Under the pieces are notes generated by a model. That model was not told where the DNA came from, made no database searches, and worked only from the letters and a program-made list of their open reading frames with translations. Made by a program: the position numbers and the translations under genes. This document shows, in pieces, positions 1 through 9,482 of a stretch of DNA of 64,000 bases. Source of the stretch: Antitrichia curtipendula (taxonomy: Eukaryota > Streptophyta > Bryopsida > Hypnales > Leucodontaceae); assembly GCA_951230915.1 (NCBI GenBank), contig OX579633.1, forward strand, positions 54,884,029 through 54,948,028, in the 5' to 3' direction. Positions within the stretch are counted from its first letter, which is position 1; every line of letters starts with the position of its first letter.

Positions 1-923
1 AGTAAAATTATTACATTTTCCTTGAGCTAAACTGTTTCATTGGGTGTTATTCAATTACAACCCTTCTTAATGGATCTAGACAAAACCAAGGACTCTAAGT
101 CCAAATCTAAATTCCAAATTCTCATATTGAAATTTTTGATGGTAAAAATCTAATATTCACCCTATGGTGTAATGAAAAAGCCCCCGTGGGGGATTCACCC
201 TATGGTGTAGTGGGATAGTGAAGAAGATGTGGTACGCATATCAATTCACTAATATATTTTTACCCTCACTTTTCAAAAGGTAAGGGTGATGTGGTCACCA
301 CTGCAAAACCATTTTCTCACTCATTTTTTACCCTAAAAATACAAGACTTGTTTCCATGCTTGTGTAAGTAGTTTAACTTGAGAATGAGGATAAGAGGGAA
401 AATCTTTAAAATGTTATGTGTCCAGAAAAGCTTATCAAAGCACAATTTCTAGTACTCCACAATATTGGTTTCCTTGTAGTACTCTTTACTTTTTTGTTAT
501 AATCTTCCAATCTTACCCTTGAATTAAAACCAAACTTTGTAGAGATGATTAGGACTTGGCTTTCTACAAGATCTTATAGATACATGGATCTGAATGTGAT
601 TGATTGTACTTCATGCTTCACCCTTTCATAATTTACAAAATGAGATCCCAAACACCTTCAAAGTGGCTGAAAAGGTCAAGGGTTAAACCTGCTTTAATTA
701 AATTTAAATTGCATTTCTATTCCTATTTTATTTTAGTTAAGCTTAATTTAGTTAAACTTGAAATATTTTATTATTATTGTGTAATTTTATTAAAGTTTCT
801 TTGAACTTGAAATCTATTTCTATTTTTATTTATTTTTGTTACAAATTGCTTCAATTAAACAGAAAGTATTTTTTTTTCTCTATTTTACTTTATTGTAATT
901 TCCTTTAATTTCACGTGAACTCT
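1..923. other. AT-rich flank; possible half of a fold-back MITE
   Basis: No convincing gene. Bases 60-175 (ctagac, then aaccaagg, then ccaaatctaaat) resemble the right arm of the fold-back repeat that ends at 51483, so this may be a diverged half copy. The short direct repeat CACCCTATGGTGTA occurs at about 156 and 197, on either side of the small hairpin CCCCCGTGGGGG. The rest is low-complexity AT-rich DNA running up to the gypsy target duplication at 924-928. Confidence 0.3.
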
Positions 924-928
924 ATTTT

Positions 929-1338
929 TGTAAGAACTCCGCTACAGCTATTTCAAACTGTCGACGCTCCTTCCTCTGTGCGACTAGTTAATCGAGAAAG
1001 GTCCTGATGCTGGGTTTAATCGGTAATGTGCATGAACTCAACGACAAGCAAGCATAACAAGAACTTATGAAAGTGGCTTCAACGCAGATCTTCCTTCAGC
1101 ATAGGTTCGATTACAAAGAGGTTGCGTGCCTGCAACCGTATGCTCTCAGAGCTTTATCCTCTAGGCTGTCATGGCTTGCCTAATCGACTGTGAGTCCTGA
1201 TGATAAGATTACTGGATTTGCCTAGATAAACTTAATTTCAGATAGTGGTCACAGATGATTCCTAATCTTGGAACTCCAACTTATCCCCTAGTTCTAGCTA
1301 ATTGAGGTTTGTCCAGATGTTATGATGTAATCATAACA
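929..1338 (-). repeat. 3' LTR of the gypsy element (410 bp)
   Basis: Read on the minus strand it starts TGTTATGATTAC at 1338 and ends TTCTTACA at 929, giving the usual TG...CA ends. Bases 1119-1338 match 9579-9798 in direct orientation. Bases 929-1022 match 9483-9576 in inverted orientation. Bases 1023-1118 have no counterpart in the 5' LTR. The start holds an inverted repeat, TGTTATGAT/ATCATAACA with a TAC loop, and the 5' LTR has it too. Confidence 0.85.
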
Positions 1339-1352
1339 CTACCCCCCCTCTA
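1339..1352 (-). other. Polypurine tract of the gypsy element
   Basis: On the minus strand the run GCTAGAGGGGGGTAG directly precedes the 3' LTR start. A purine-rich tract in this place primes plus-strand synthesis in LTR retrotransposons. Confidence 0.75.
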
Positions 1353-1355
1353 GCG

Positions 1356-2392
1356 TCAAAAGATGGAAAGACGTTGTGCATCCGGATGGCGTCGATGAAA
1401 AGCGTCGACTACGTCTCGTGCATTTTCCAAATGGGATAGTGGTTCCCATGAATCTTCTTCGGGTCCGTAACCTTCCCACAAAACTAAATATTGCCATCGG
1501 CGGCTATAGAATCTGACGTCCTTAATGGTGTGCACCACATACTCCGTATCTCCTTCAAGGGTCGTGACTGGTGGCCGGGGAGCTTGTTGTCGGCCTGGAA
1601 TCGTGTTTGGATGATACAACTCCAACAAAGACACGTGAAACACATCATGAATGTGAAGGGACGATGGTAACTTGAGGCGATAGGTGACGTCAGAGAGTTT
1701 GGCCACCACCGGAAATAGACCCAAGAATTTATGGTCAAACTTGAGTGAAGGCGTTGTTGTGCTAATATTCTCGCGTCAAAGTAATACCCGATCACCAGGG
1801 TTGAAGCATGATTGTTCCCGGACATGCTGATCGTAGTAACATTTGGCTTGGTCGCCAGCCAACTTAACCATGGTTTTAACCTCATCATGGACCTCGTGTG
1901 GCGGTGTAGGAGTCGGATACGATCCTCGGCAGCAGGAACAGTGGATGTTGATGATTTCTTGAAAGACATTGCTGGGTGGTACCCGTACGTTGCTTCAAAT
2001 GGAGAAAATCCGGTGGCCGAATGTACTGAATTGTTGTAAGCAAACTCAGCTAATGGAAGCAAATCCGACCAATTGTCTTGATGGCGCGTGGTGAACATTC
2101 GAATATATTGTTCAAGAGTCTGGTTTACTCTTTCTATTTGACCGTCGGCGTGTGGATGGAATGCCGTGGTCGGTGCTGGCCGTATTCCAATGAGCTCAAA
2201 CAACCGGCGCATGAATTTGGAGATGAACACGGATCCTTGATCTGAAATCATTTCTTCTGGAACACCATGTAGCTTCCAAACATGGTGAAGGTAGATTTCT
2301 GCTGCTTCCTCAGAGGTGACTGAATCCGTGGTTGGGACAAAATGCGCCATTTTTGTGTTTTTATCGACAATCACCATGATGGCGTTGAATCC
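1356..2392 (-). pseudogene. gypsy integrase (catalytic core) and chromodomain
   Basis: Downstream half of the gypsy integrase, cut off from its N-terminal half by the copia element. The core runs from 2392 to about 1780 and keeps the DDE-type signatures: VIVDKNTKMAHF with the first D, SDQGSVF with the second, and GQIERVNQ with the E. A frameshift at about 1725-1790 moves the reading into a 122-codon frame (1724-1356). That frame holds the integrase tail (FHVSLLELYHP) and a chromodomain at about residues 60-112, recognisable by YLVLWEGYGPEEDSWEP. Chromodomains of chromoviruses are thought to steer integration to marked chromatin. The frameshift and the insertion make this a pseudogene. Confidence 0.9.
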
Positions 2393-2397
2393 ATTAC

Positions 2398-2672
2398 TAT
2401 TGAAAACATAAAGCAGATAGAAGAGGAAAAGCACACATGGTATATATTCAACTGTAAAAGATACAAATAGAAGAGATGAGAGGATACCCAAATCCTCTCA
2501 TATATATATCCTCTCAACTACTCTCGCTACACCAAACCATATGGGATAACCACACTCCGAGGCTAATCCACTCTATGAGGTGCTTCCTAGCTTATTCTCT
2601 CTCCCTCCTGCTAGGTACCCCACCTAGTATATCTCCTTTGGCCTAGAGCAACCCTAATCCATTATTTCAACA
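2398..2672 (-). repeat. copia 3' LTR (275 bp)
   Basis: Direct repeat of 5220-5494. Read on the minus strand it begins TGTTGAAATAATGG and ends GTTTTCAATA, so the 3' terminus is TA rather than the usual CA. The 5-bp target duplication ATTAC lies immediately outside, which fixes the boundary. Confidence 0.93.
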
Positions 2673-2682
2673 CTCCCACTTT
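2673..2682 (-). other. Polypurine tract of the copia element
   Basis: AAAGTGGGAG on the minus strand directly abuts the 3' LTR, the expected plus-strand priming site for a copia element. Confidence 0.8.
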
Positions 2683-2803
2683 GCGAATGGCCAAAGTCTC
2701 CAATGTCCATGGCTCTCGTCAAATGCTCATGTCTATCCCTTGCCACCAGTCTTGCCTTGTTGCGCACAATCTCTCCCATGACATCTCTCTTGGTTTTGAA
2801 CAC
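2683..2803 (-). pseudogene. copia reverse transcriptase start fused to RNase H tail
   Basis: Directly after the stop that ends the gag-protease frame, the same frame continues with VFKTKRDVMGEIVRNKARLV, the typical start of the copia reverse transcriptase domain. The stop is a TAG where the family has a Trp codon (TGG). After KARLVARD the sequence jumps to HEHLTRAM, which looks like the end of the RNase H region, and then reaches the polypurine tract. The whole middle of the RT and RNase H region is therefore missing. Confidence 0.75.
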
Positions 2804-4630
2804 CTACTTGCATCCCAACACCTTGCGAGATGGAGGAAGGGTGGTCAACTCCCACTTGCCATTGGCATGAAGGTAGTGGTACTCCTCCTCCATGGAGGCC
2901 TCCCACTTGCTTGTATCCCGAGCCTCTCCAAGTGTAGTGGGATCATGTACAAGGGCCACATTAGCATGATCTAAGTTGGAAGATAGTTGAGGAAAGACGT
3001 GATTCTTCCACCACTCCCCTACTGATTTGCTTACCCTTATAAAATGTCGCATGTCTCCCACATGTTGGCTTCCTCCCACTTCAGCGCTTGGAGCATTGCT
3101 TTGGGTCTTCTTCTTCTTTGTGATCTTCTTGGGCTTGGAGCCCTCATCACCTTGGCTTGCGCTTGCATCCTCCACATGGTCACCATCTCCATCCTCAAGG
3201 GGCTGGTCCTCATCATCTCCATCATCAATTGCATCATCTGTGGGCACTGGAGGTGTGTCCACAACAAGGTCACCACTACTCCCACTTGGACCCAACTCCA
3301 ATTTCCCTTGTAAGCTTAGAAGAGCCCTCAACCTCTGCACATTCAAGTTCTCCATGCGTTGATGCCACAAAATTGACCCATCCTTGGTTGAAGTGGCAAC
3401 TTGAGCACTTTCTCCTCCATGTACAACCTTGCATTGCAAATGATACAATTTGCCTTCACGTGATGCCGTGGCTTGGATGTCTCCATTGGAAGACCTCACA
3501 ATGCATCCAAGGCCTCCAAACTGCACATTCAGCCCTCCCTCCACTATCTTGCTCACCGAAAGGAGGTTGCTTTGCAACTTGGGCACATACAACACATTCT
3601 TCAACCGAATGCGCTTGGTGCATCCTTCAACAAGAGTATCCACCAAAATGGAGCCCCTTCCAAGGGCTTGCAGCACCGATTCATCACTCATGAACACCTT
3701 CTTTGCCGAAATGGCCTCAAAGGTGTCAAAGTGAGCTCTATGGGGTGACATGTGGGTGGTAGCCCCCGAATCCATGATCCAGTCACCCTCCAAGCTCAAT
3801 GGACCATCATGAAAGGCCATGAAGAAATAGTCCTCACCATTTCCCTCCTCCTTGACTATATTGGCATTTTCAGCCTTGCCACTCTTGCGTTTGTAGCAAT
3901 TGCGAGCAAAATGGCCAGGTTTGCCACAATGGAAACATAGAAGGGGCTCACCGTGAACCTTGGTTGAATCTCCACCACTCTTGTTGCGAGCAATCAACGC
4001 CATATTCTCCATCGCCACAATCTGATGCTCCTTCTTCCTTGTCACTTCATGCATCAACCGCGACGTCATGTAGCTGAGGGTGAGCTTCTTGATGTCTTTG
4101 GTCTCCATCGCTACAATCAAGTTCTCAAAAGATGGTGGCAAGCTCTCCAAAATGGTCATGACAATGTCCCCTTCCGTCACGGGCACATCGAGGGCATCTA
4201 GCTGGTCTGCAAGAGTCTTCACCTTGTTGATGTGTTGCAGAAGATCATCGGTCTCTTGCATCTTCATGGTGAAGAACTTGCGCCTCAAGAATAACACATT
4301 AGCTAAGCCCTTGGTCTCGTGGATGCCGCACAGAGTCTTCCAAGCTTCCGCAGCTCCCTTGCAAGACTTGACGTGTTGAATTTGTGCATCCACCATGTGA
4401 GTGCACAAAATGCGAAACGCTGTCCTCTCGCGCTTCTTGAAGGCCAAGATGACTTTGGAGTCGCTATCACTTGAAGGTGCCTTCTCAGTGCCCTCCACAA
4501 TGTCCCACAGATCCTTCTCATCAAGGATCATATCCATCTTGAACTTGAACAAAGAAAAGTTGTCTCCATTGAACTTGTCCACAACACGGGGTGGTTCCCC
4601 TTTGTAAGTATCCATGTCTAAAGTATGCAA
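2804..4630 (-). CDS. copia Gag-protease protein with deleted integrase
   Basis: Open frame of 608 codons. Residues 1-230 are a copia Gag (UBN2-type), with LWDIVEGTEKAP near 41 and LLQHINKVKTLADQL near 130. A CCHC zinc knuckle spans residues 232-245 (C-X2-C-X4-H-X4-C). The retropepsin active site DSGA is at 287-290. The GAG-pre-integrase motif LWHQRM is at 421-426. From about residue 445 the frame passes without a break into an acidic and then lysine-rich linker and the segment just before reverse transcriptase (NGKWELTTLPPSRKVLGCK), so the integrase core has been removed in frame. The likelier start is Met6 (MDTYKGEPP), which is closer to family starts; Met1 is also possible. Translation stops at a TAG that replaces the first Trp of RT. 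It could still make Gag particles and a protease. Confidence 0.88.
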   Translation of the reverse strand: MHTLDMDTYKGEPPRVVDKFNGDNFSLFKFKMDMILDEKDLWDIVEGTEKAPSSDSDSKVILAFKKRERTAFRILCTHMVDAQIQHVKSCKGAAEAWKTLCGIHETKGLANVLFLRRKFFTMKMQETDDLLQHINKVKTLADQLDALDVPVTEGDIVMTILESLPPSFENLIVAMETKDIKKLTLSYMTSRLMHEVTRKKEHQIVAMENMALIARNKSGGDSTKVHGEPLLCFHCGKPGHFARNCYKRKSGKAENANIVKEEGNGEDYFFMAFHDGPLSLEGDWIMDSGATTHMSPHRAHFDTFEAISAKKVFMSDESVLQALGRGSILVDTLVEGCTKRIRLKNVLYVPKLQSNLLSVSKIVEGGLNVQFGGLGCIVRSSNGDIQATASREGKLYHLQCKVVHGGESAQVATSTKDGSILWHQRMENLNVQRLRALLSLQGKLELGPSGSSGDLVVDTPPVPTDDAIDDGDDEDQPLEDGDGDHVEDASASQGDEGSKPKKITKKKKTQSNAPSAEVGGSQHVGDMRHFIRVSKSVGEWWKNHVFPQLSSNLDHANVALVHDPTTLGEARDTSKWEASMEEEYHYLHANGKWELTTLPPSRKVLGCK

Positions 4631-5010
4631 CCAAAAAAAAAAACTCTCTCAATGTCACAAAAACAATAACAAAGGCCTGAAAAAAAAAATTCAACCACCA
4701 AATAAGCAAACCCTAGTTCTCTCAATGTCACAAAAAAATAGGGGACTGCAGTATGCAACGCAGACACCTCCCAAGCAAATCCTAGCTCTCTACTCACACA
4801 AAAAGGGTTGAAGTATGCAACTCAACCACCTCTTAAGCAAACCCTAGCTCTCTGCGCACACAAAAATGGCTGAAGTATGCAACTCAACCACCTCCCAAGC
4901 AAACCCTAGCTCTCTGCGCACACAAAAAATGGCTGAAGTATGCAACTCAACTACCTCTCAAACAAACCCTAGCTCTCTCCACAAACAAGGGACTGGAGTG
5001 TACAACCCAA
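4618..5010 (-). repeat. Tandem ~61-bp repeats in the copia leader
   Basis: About six head-to-tail copies of a unit of about 61 bp lie between the gag start and the 5' LTR. Each contains AAGTATGCAAC, CAACCACCTC and AAGCAAACCCTAGCTCTCT. The middle three are nearly identical and the outer ones are degenerate. Leaders of LTR retrotransposons can carry enhancer or packaging repeats; the role here is unknown. Confidence 0.85.
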
Positions 5011-5205
5011 CCCTAAAAAAGAGCACAAGATTTATCCAAACCTGAGGTTATCACTAAAACCTCATTAACAAATTCAGTCCAAACACAACCCTAAGACTCA
5101 AGAGTACCTAAACAAGTCCTCCAAAAGCAAAAGGCCAAAATCTAAGGACTGAAATATCTCAAAAGTGATCTCTACGCGCCATAATGCTCCTCCATACTCC
5201 TACAA

Positions 5206-5219
5206 GTGGGCCCATAACC
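5206..5219 (-). other. Primer-binding site for an initiator-Met tRNA half
   Basis: The plus-strand bases GTGGGCCCATAACC equal the anticodon arm of plant initiator methionine tRNA, ending at about nucleotide 39. The element RNA therefore carries GGTTATGGGCCCAC, complementary to the tRNA interior, directly next to the LTR with no spacer. Drosophila copia is known to be primed by such a 39-nt half of initiator tRNA. No match to a tRNA 3' CCA end (TGG...) is present here. Confidence 0.85.
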
Positions 5220-5494
5220 TATTGAAAACATAAAGCAGATAGAAGAGGAAAAGCACACATGGTATATATTCAACTGTAAAAGATACAAATAGAAGAGATG
5301 AGAGGATACCCAAATCCTCTCATATACATATCCTCTCAACTACTCTCGCTACACCAAACCATATGGGATAACCACACTCCGAGGCTAATCCACTCTATGA
5401 GGTGCTTCCTAGCTTATTCTCTCTCCCTCCTGCTAGGTACCCCACCTAGCATATTTCCTTTGGCCTAGAGCAACCCTAATCCATTATTTCAACA
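5220..5494 (-). repeat. copia 5' LTR (275 bp)
   Basis: It differs from 2398-2672 at three positions, one in the ATATATAT run and two in the CCTAGYATATYTCC part. On the minus strand it starts TGTTGAAATAATGG at 5494 and ends CAATA at 5220, next to the primer-binding site. ATTAC at 5495-5499 is the target duplication. Confidence 0.93.
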
Positions 5495-5499
5495 ATTAC

Positions 5500-5835
5500 T
5501 ATGCGGCAAGTGTACAATAAAATCATTCGTGACCTTTCTCCAGGGTGCCTCGGCCGCCGGAATGGGTTGTAGAAGACCATGGCGCGCATGGCGTCTTGGT
5601 TTCGCCCGTTGACATAAATCACAACCATCGACATAACGATGTATGTACCGCCGTAGCATAGGCCAAAAGAACTCTCGTGCCACCATGTCTAAGGTCTCTG
5701 CCCGACCTGGATGTCCAGCTGTTGGTGCATCATGCCGGGAACGTAGGATCTGACGCTTGATTTCGTTGTCGTCTGGAACATACACCATGCCTTGGAATCG
5801 GATGATAGTGCCATCCCATGAGTAGTCTTGGAATT
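5500..5835 (-). pseudogene. gypsy integrase N-terminal zinc-binding part
   Basis: Upstream half of the integrase. It carries the HHCC-type zinc-binding module: SRHDAPTAGHPG supplies the His pair region and CDLCQRAKPRR the Cys pair. FFWPMLRRYIHRYV lies between them and DFIVHLPHS follows. The frame runs directly into the copia insertion at 5494/5500. Removing the insertion and one copy of ATTAC would bring the two integrase halves together, so the copia inserted into a recognisable integrase gene. Confidence 0.88.
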
Positions 5836-7518
5836 GTTTCTAAATGGAGACCGGTGCTAGTTCTGGATTGTTTGTGAAGAACGCCACCAGAGCGGACAGA
5901 GCCCCGTCAAGCTGCATTGCGGCACCAATAGCCTGATGAATCTTCTCGTCTGACCAAATAGGATTGAAGTTGTCCAATGCCGCCAATTTCAAAAGAGGAC
6001 GAGGCCCTTCCTGCGAGGGATCAATCACATCACGACGTCGAGAGAGAGCGTCTGGATGCCCATTCAATGACCCTGCTCGATGCTCAATTTCAAAATCAAA
6101 ACGAGACAAAAACTTAGCAGTTCTTGCCTGTCGCCGATTTCAGCATTTTTGTTGTCATGAAGTATTCGAGGTTTTTGTGGTCCGTTATGACCCGAACCCG
6201 ATGCGGAGTTCCCTTGAGATACACCTTCCAATCCTCAAACGCCTGCTCAATACTCAACAACTCCTTATTGTAGACGTCGTAGTTTTTTTTGCTTGGCGAC
6301 ATTTTTGCACTCTGGAATGCACATGGATGCAGATGCCCATTGTCGCCTCGCTGAGACAAGATTCCCCCAGTCGCCGTGTTGGACGCGTCTGTCTCCACGA
6401 CAAAGGGTCTGTTGAAATCCGGATGCAAGAGGACCGGTGCCTGGCGGAATTCGTTAACCAATTGTTGAAAAGCTAGCTGAGCTTCCTTGGTCCAAACAAA
6501 CTTTGTGTCTTTCCTAGTCAATGTCGTGAGGGGCTTGGCCGTTCGTGAAAAGTTCATGATGAAGCGCTTGTAAAAATTAGCAAAATCCAAGAACGACTGT
6601 ACCTCCTTGACTGATTTTGGAACCGGCCATGTTTGTATGGTCATTAACTTGTCTTTGCACATGAAGATATCTGAAGCCGATACTATCATTCCTAAGAATT
6701 CGACTGATTGTTGGTGAAATTTGCACTTGGATGCGTTAGCATATAGTCTGTACTCCTCCAGTCTTTTTAACACCTCTCGAACAATACGCTTGTGTTCCAC
6801 CAACTCCTTTGAGAAAATCAGAATATCATCCAAATAGATTACTAGGTGAATGTCAAGGAAATCTCCAAAAATGCCTTGCATGTGAGCTTGAAACTGGGCC
6901 GGAGCGTTCGTGAGACCAAAAGGCATTACTAAATATTCATACAAGCCATAGCAAGTTTTGAATGCCGTCTTCCATTCATGTCTATGGGCAAAACGCACCT
7001 GATTATAAGCTTGCCGGACATCAATCTTGGTAAAGTATTGCGCTCTTGACAGCCTATCAATCAGCTCCAGGATCAACGGAAGTGGATAACGATTCCGGAT
7101 AGTAACCTTGTTCAAGTTTTGGTAATCCACACAAATACGCAACGACCCGTCCAATAGTTTTTCGAGCAAAAACTATTGGGGCTGACACCGGCGCCCTTGA
7201 ACGACGAATCCAAATTTTTTCCAAATTTTTTTCCAAATATTCGCGGATTGCCTCCAACTCCACAGGTGACATTGGCCGCAAAGACGTGTTCCGTGGTTCC
7301 ATTCCTTCCTTAAACTTGATTCGTAAATCCGACGAACCGTGAGCGGGCAGCACGGTTGATGCCTCTTCACTGAAGACACCCAAACACCCATGATAGTCAG
7401 CTAGAACTCTTTGCTCCAAGGATCTCGTATCTTCTTCAGCGCTATTTAACTCGGAGATGTATAATGAGAACACCTCTTCCCTGTTGTTCAATCCGTTGAA
7501 AGTTGTAGCTGACGCCAA
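5836..7518 (-). pseudogene. gypsy reverse transcriptase and RNase H
   Basis: The N-terminal part of RT (SVFSEE-like leader and LRPMSPVELEAIREYL) lies in the frame 7518-7057. After a frameshift near 7170 the frame 7169-6114 continues with LRICVDYQNLN, FTKIDVRQAYN (first catalytic Asp, residue 50) and the YLDD box (112-115). The RNase H domain starts near residue 255 (VVETDASNTATGG, Asp261), with NKELLSIEQAFEDW and ITDHKNLEYF further on. Another frameshift near 6125 separates the last part, SRFDFEIEHRAGSLNGHPDALSR, in frame 6109-5840. Catalytic residues are preserved but the reading is broken at least twice. Confidence 0.92.
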
Positions 7519-7575
7519 TACGATGGGTGGAGTAGTGTGTGCCTCATGCTGAGCGGCCGTGGATGAGGCCTTCGT

Positions 7576-8442
7576 CTATCCTTCGAAGATATCAAGTTCG
7601 TCACGGCTTTCGATCAGAAGATCCCAATTGAGACTGAACATCTCCGATGTGTCATTCTCCTCGTCGTTCCCTGGTTCATCATCCTCATCATCCTCCTGCG
7701 ACTCAACATTGAGCCGCCCTTGCGGACTCAACCGGTCCCCTTCTCCGCCTCTGGTCGTGCCGGGCACCAAGATCGAAGCCGTAACGCAATTCCTCCGGCA
7801 GTGATCTGAATGGAATTGCAATTCTTGTTTCGACCATACTATGGTGGGGTCGTGCTTCGCCAACCATGGTGTGCCCAAAACAATCGGATACCTTCCAGTG
7901 TTTGTGAGATCAAAAGTTACTATCTCACGGTGATTTCCAATAACGAATTCAGCATCTACTTCGAGAGTGATCAATCTGGAACTGATGGCCCGCTCATCAA
8001 TTACCCTGACTTGCCTAGTGTATAGTTTCTGACGTTGAGCGAGCTGGTAACGTGTGGCAAGGTAAAAATGCATGAACATGCCAGTAGTGCCGGAGTCAAC
8101 CAGGGATTTTGATGAGTGACCATTAACCTCTGTAGCCAAAATTAATTGTCTTTCTGGGTCGGCAGTTGCTCGAAGGCAGAGACCCTCTGTTTTGTCACAA
8201 CGGAATGGCTCTGTTGACCCAATGGCGGTGTTCAAAACTGCTAACTTTGGCCATGCTGATGCAGCCGTCTGCAAAAGGCCCGGGTACCAAGCATCGTTAC
8301 TTAATCCCGGGCATTCTCTTTTCCCTGCTCCGGAACTTCTTCCTGAACCTCGACCAATTCGGTAGTTGCCAAAGTGAGTGGTCTTGACGGGTTGGTTGGA
8401 CACTAGACTCGCACGTGTCCCGTCTTCCCGCATCCCCAGCAC
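7576..8442 (-). pseudogene. gypsy retropepsin region
   Basis: A 288-codon frame with the aspartic protease signature LVDSGTTG (Asp116) and the later VLGTPWLAKHDPTIVW segment typical of Ty3 proteases. An acidic stretch (DDEDDEPGNDEEND) follows. The frame ends in a stop before the RT frame begins, so the link to RT is broken or needed recoding. The upstream end overlaps the gag zinc knuckle in another frame. Confidence 0.85.
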
Positions 8443-9457
8443 CTCTCTGCTTTCTAAAATTGGAGTCTCTCAGCCTCGGTTTTGGCTAGTGCCGGTCCCA
8501 TCTTCAATGCATCAATCTCCATTGGGGTTGAGCCTGAGCTGCCTGAAGGTTGAGCCGGTAACCGGTAGAGCCTACTATTCAATGCTCGCAACGTTTGATT
8601 TGCTGTCTCGCTTGACGAGCCGGCTGGGGGGAATCGGCTTGGCTTGTGGATAATAGACCTGCGTTCTTGCTGCCTATTCCACAATATTTCGTCAATTCGA
8701 GATGCCAACGTGACATATCCCTCCAGATCCTCAGGAACATGCTCTGTTGTGGCAATCACATCCTTGACATCTTCTTTCAAACCCGCCCTGAAACAGGCAA
8801 GCAATGTCCTCTCGTTCCAACCAACATGTGCCGCGTGCTGGCGAAAATCCACCACGTACTTTGCCAAAATTCGTTTTGTCGAAGACGGTCGAGCTTATTC
8901 TCAGCCGTCTTTTCTTTATCAATGTCACCATATACCGCTATTATGTTATGTCGAAATTCACCATAATCACCCTATAGTGCATTATACGTTCCAGAGTCTA
9001 AGTCCTCCAACAGTGGCATGGCCCAATCTTGGGCTGCGCCAGATAAATAAGACAAGGCGTAAACCACACGTGATTCGTCATCCGGGTAGAAGTTAGGCTT
9101 ATTCAAAAAAACAAGTCAAAGGGATGCGAGCCAACGGTATATATCATTGCCTCGTTTGCCGGAAAAATGCTCTGGCTCCGCCACCTTGGCATCTTTTCGT
9201 CCTGATTGATCACCCTCTTCTTTGTTTCCTCCTTGCGGTTTGATGTGTTGGTCCACTGGCCTCGGTGGTTGAGAAGTGCCGGCTCCATTTTGGGCTTTTG
9301 AAACTGCAGTCACCAGCTGAGGTAACGCTGCAGCTAAGCTTGCTTGAACCTGCTGTGCAATAAATGCACCCCAGTCCATAATATCTCCTTCTCCTTCGGG
9401 AATACAAGAAGGTGGGTTTGCCATCTGTACAACTGAATCCGGACTTATCCTATTCAA
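8420..9457 (-). pseudogene. gypsy Gag
   Basis: The N-terminal part (9457 or Met at about 9422, MANPPSCIPEGEGD) ends with EPEHFSGKRGNDIYRWLASL, a Gag capsid start. After a frameshift near 9120 the capsid continues (DWAMPLLEDL region). The frame 8867-8454 carries YVVDFRQHAAHVGWNE, LLACFRAGLKEDVKD and PMEIDAL, all usual for plant chromovirus Gag. The CCHC knuckle (C-W-G-C-G-K-T-G-H) lies near 8430 but has an in-frame TAG before its last Cys. The Gag is not functional. Confidence 0.85.
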
Positions 9458-9482
9458 GGAGCGTAGACAATCTAGGACGCAA

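Larger units (their letters stand above)
2398..5494 (-). mobile_element. Young, internally deleted Ty1/copia element
   Basis: Full insertion unit of 3097 bp with two 275-bp LTRs, a primer-binding site, a polypurine tract and the target duplication ATTAC (2393-2397 and 5495-5499). The LTRs differ at only 3 positions by eye (about 99% identity), so it moved recently. A normal copia element is 4.5-5.5 kb. This one keeps gag, protease and part of the GAG-pre-integrase region but has lost the integrase core and nearly all of reverse transcriptase and RNase H. It therefore resembles the published gag-only non-autonomous elements, which depend on enzymes supplied by a full copy elsewhere. It sits inside the gypsy integrase. 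Confidence 0.95.

Noticed and set aside
604..804. 66-codon plus-strand frame
   Set aside because: Low-complexity Phe/Leu/Lys-rich product expected from AT-rich DNA, with no motif or context.
3027..3748. Several plus-strand frames of 90-178 codons
   Set aside because: They lie opposite the copia Gag-protease frame and are its antisense shadow.
4618..5010. CRISPR-like or telomere-like array (AAACCCTA words)
   Set aside because: Head-to-tail repeats without unique spacers, and the telomere-like word occurs once per 61-bp unit; it is a retrotransposon leader repeat.
5206..5219. tRNA-Met gene fragment
   Set aside because: Only the 14-base anticodon arm is present, directly beside an LTR; it is a primer-binding site, not a tRNA gene.
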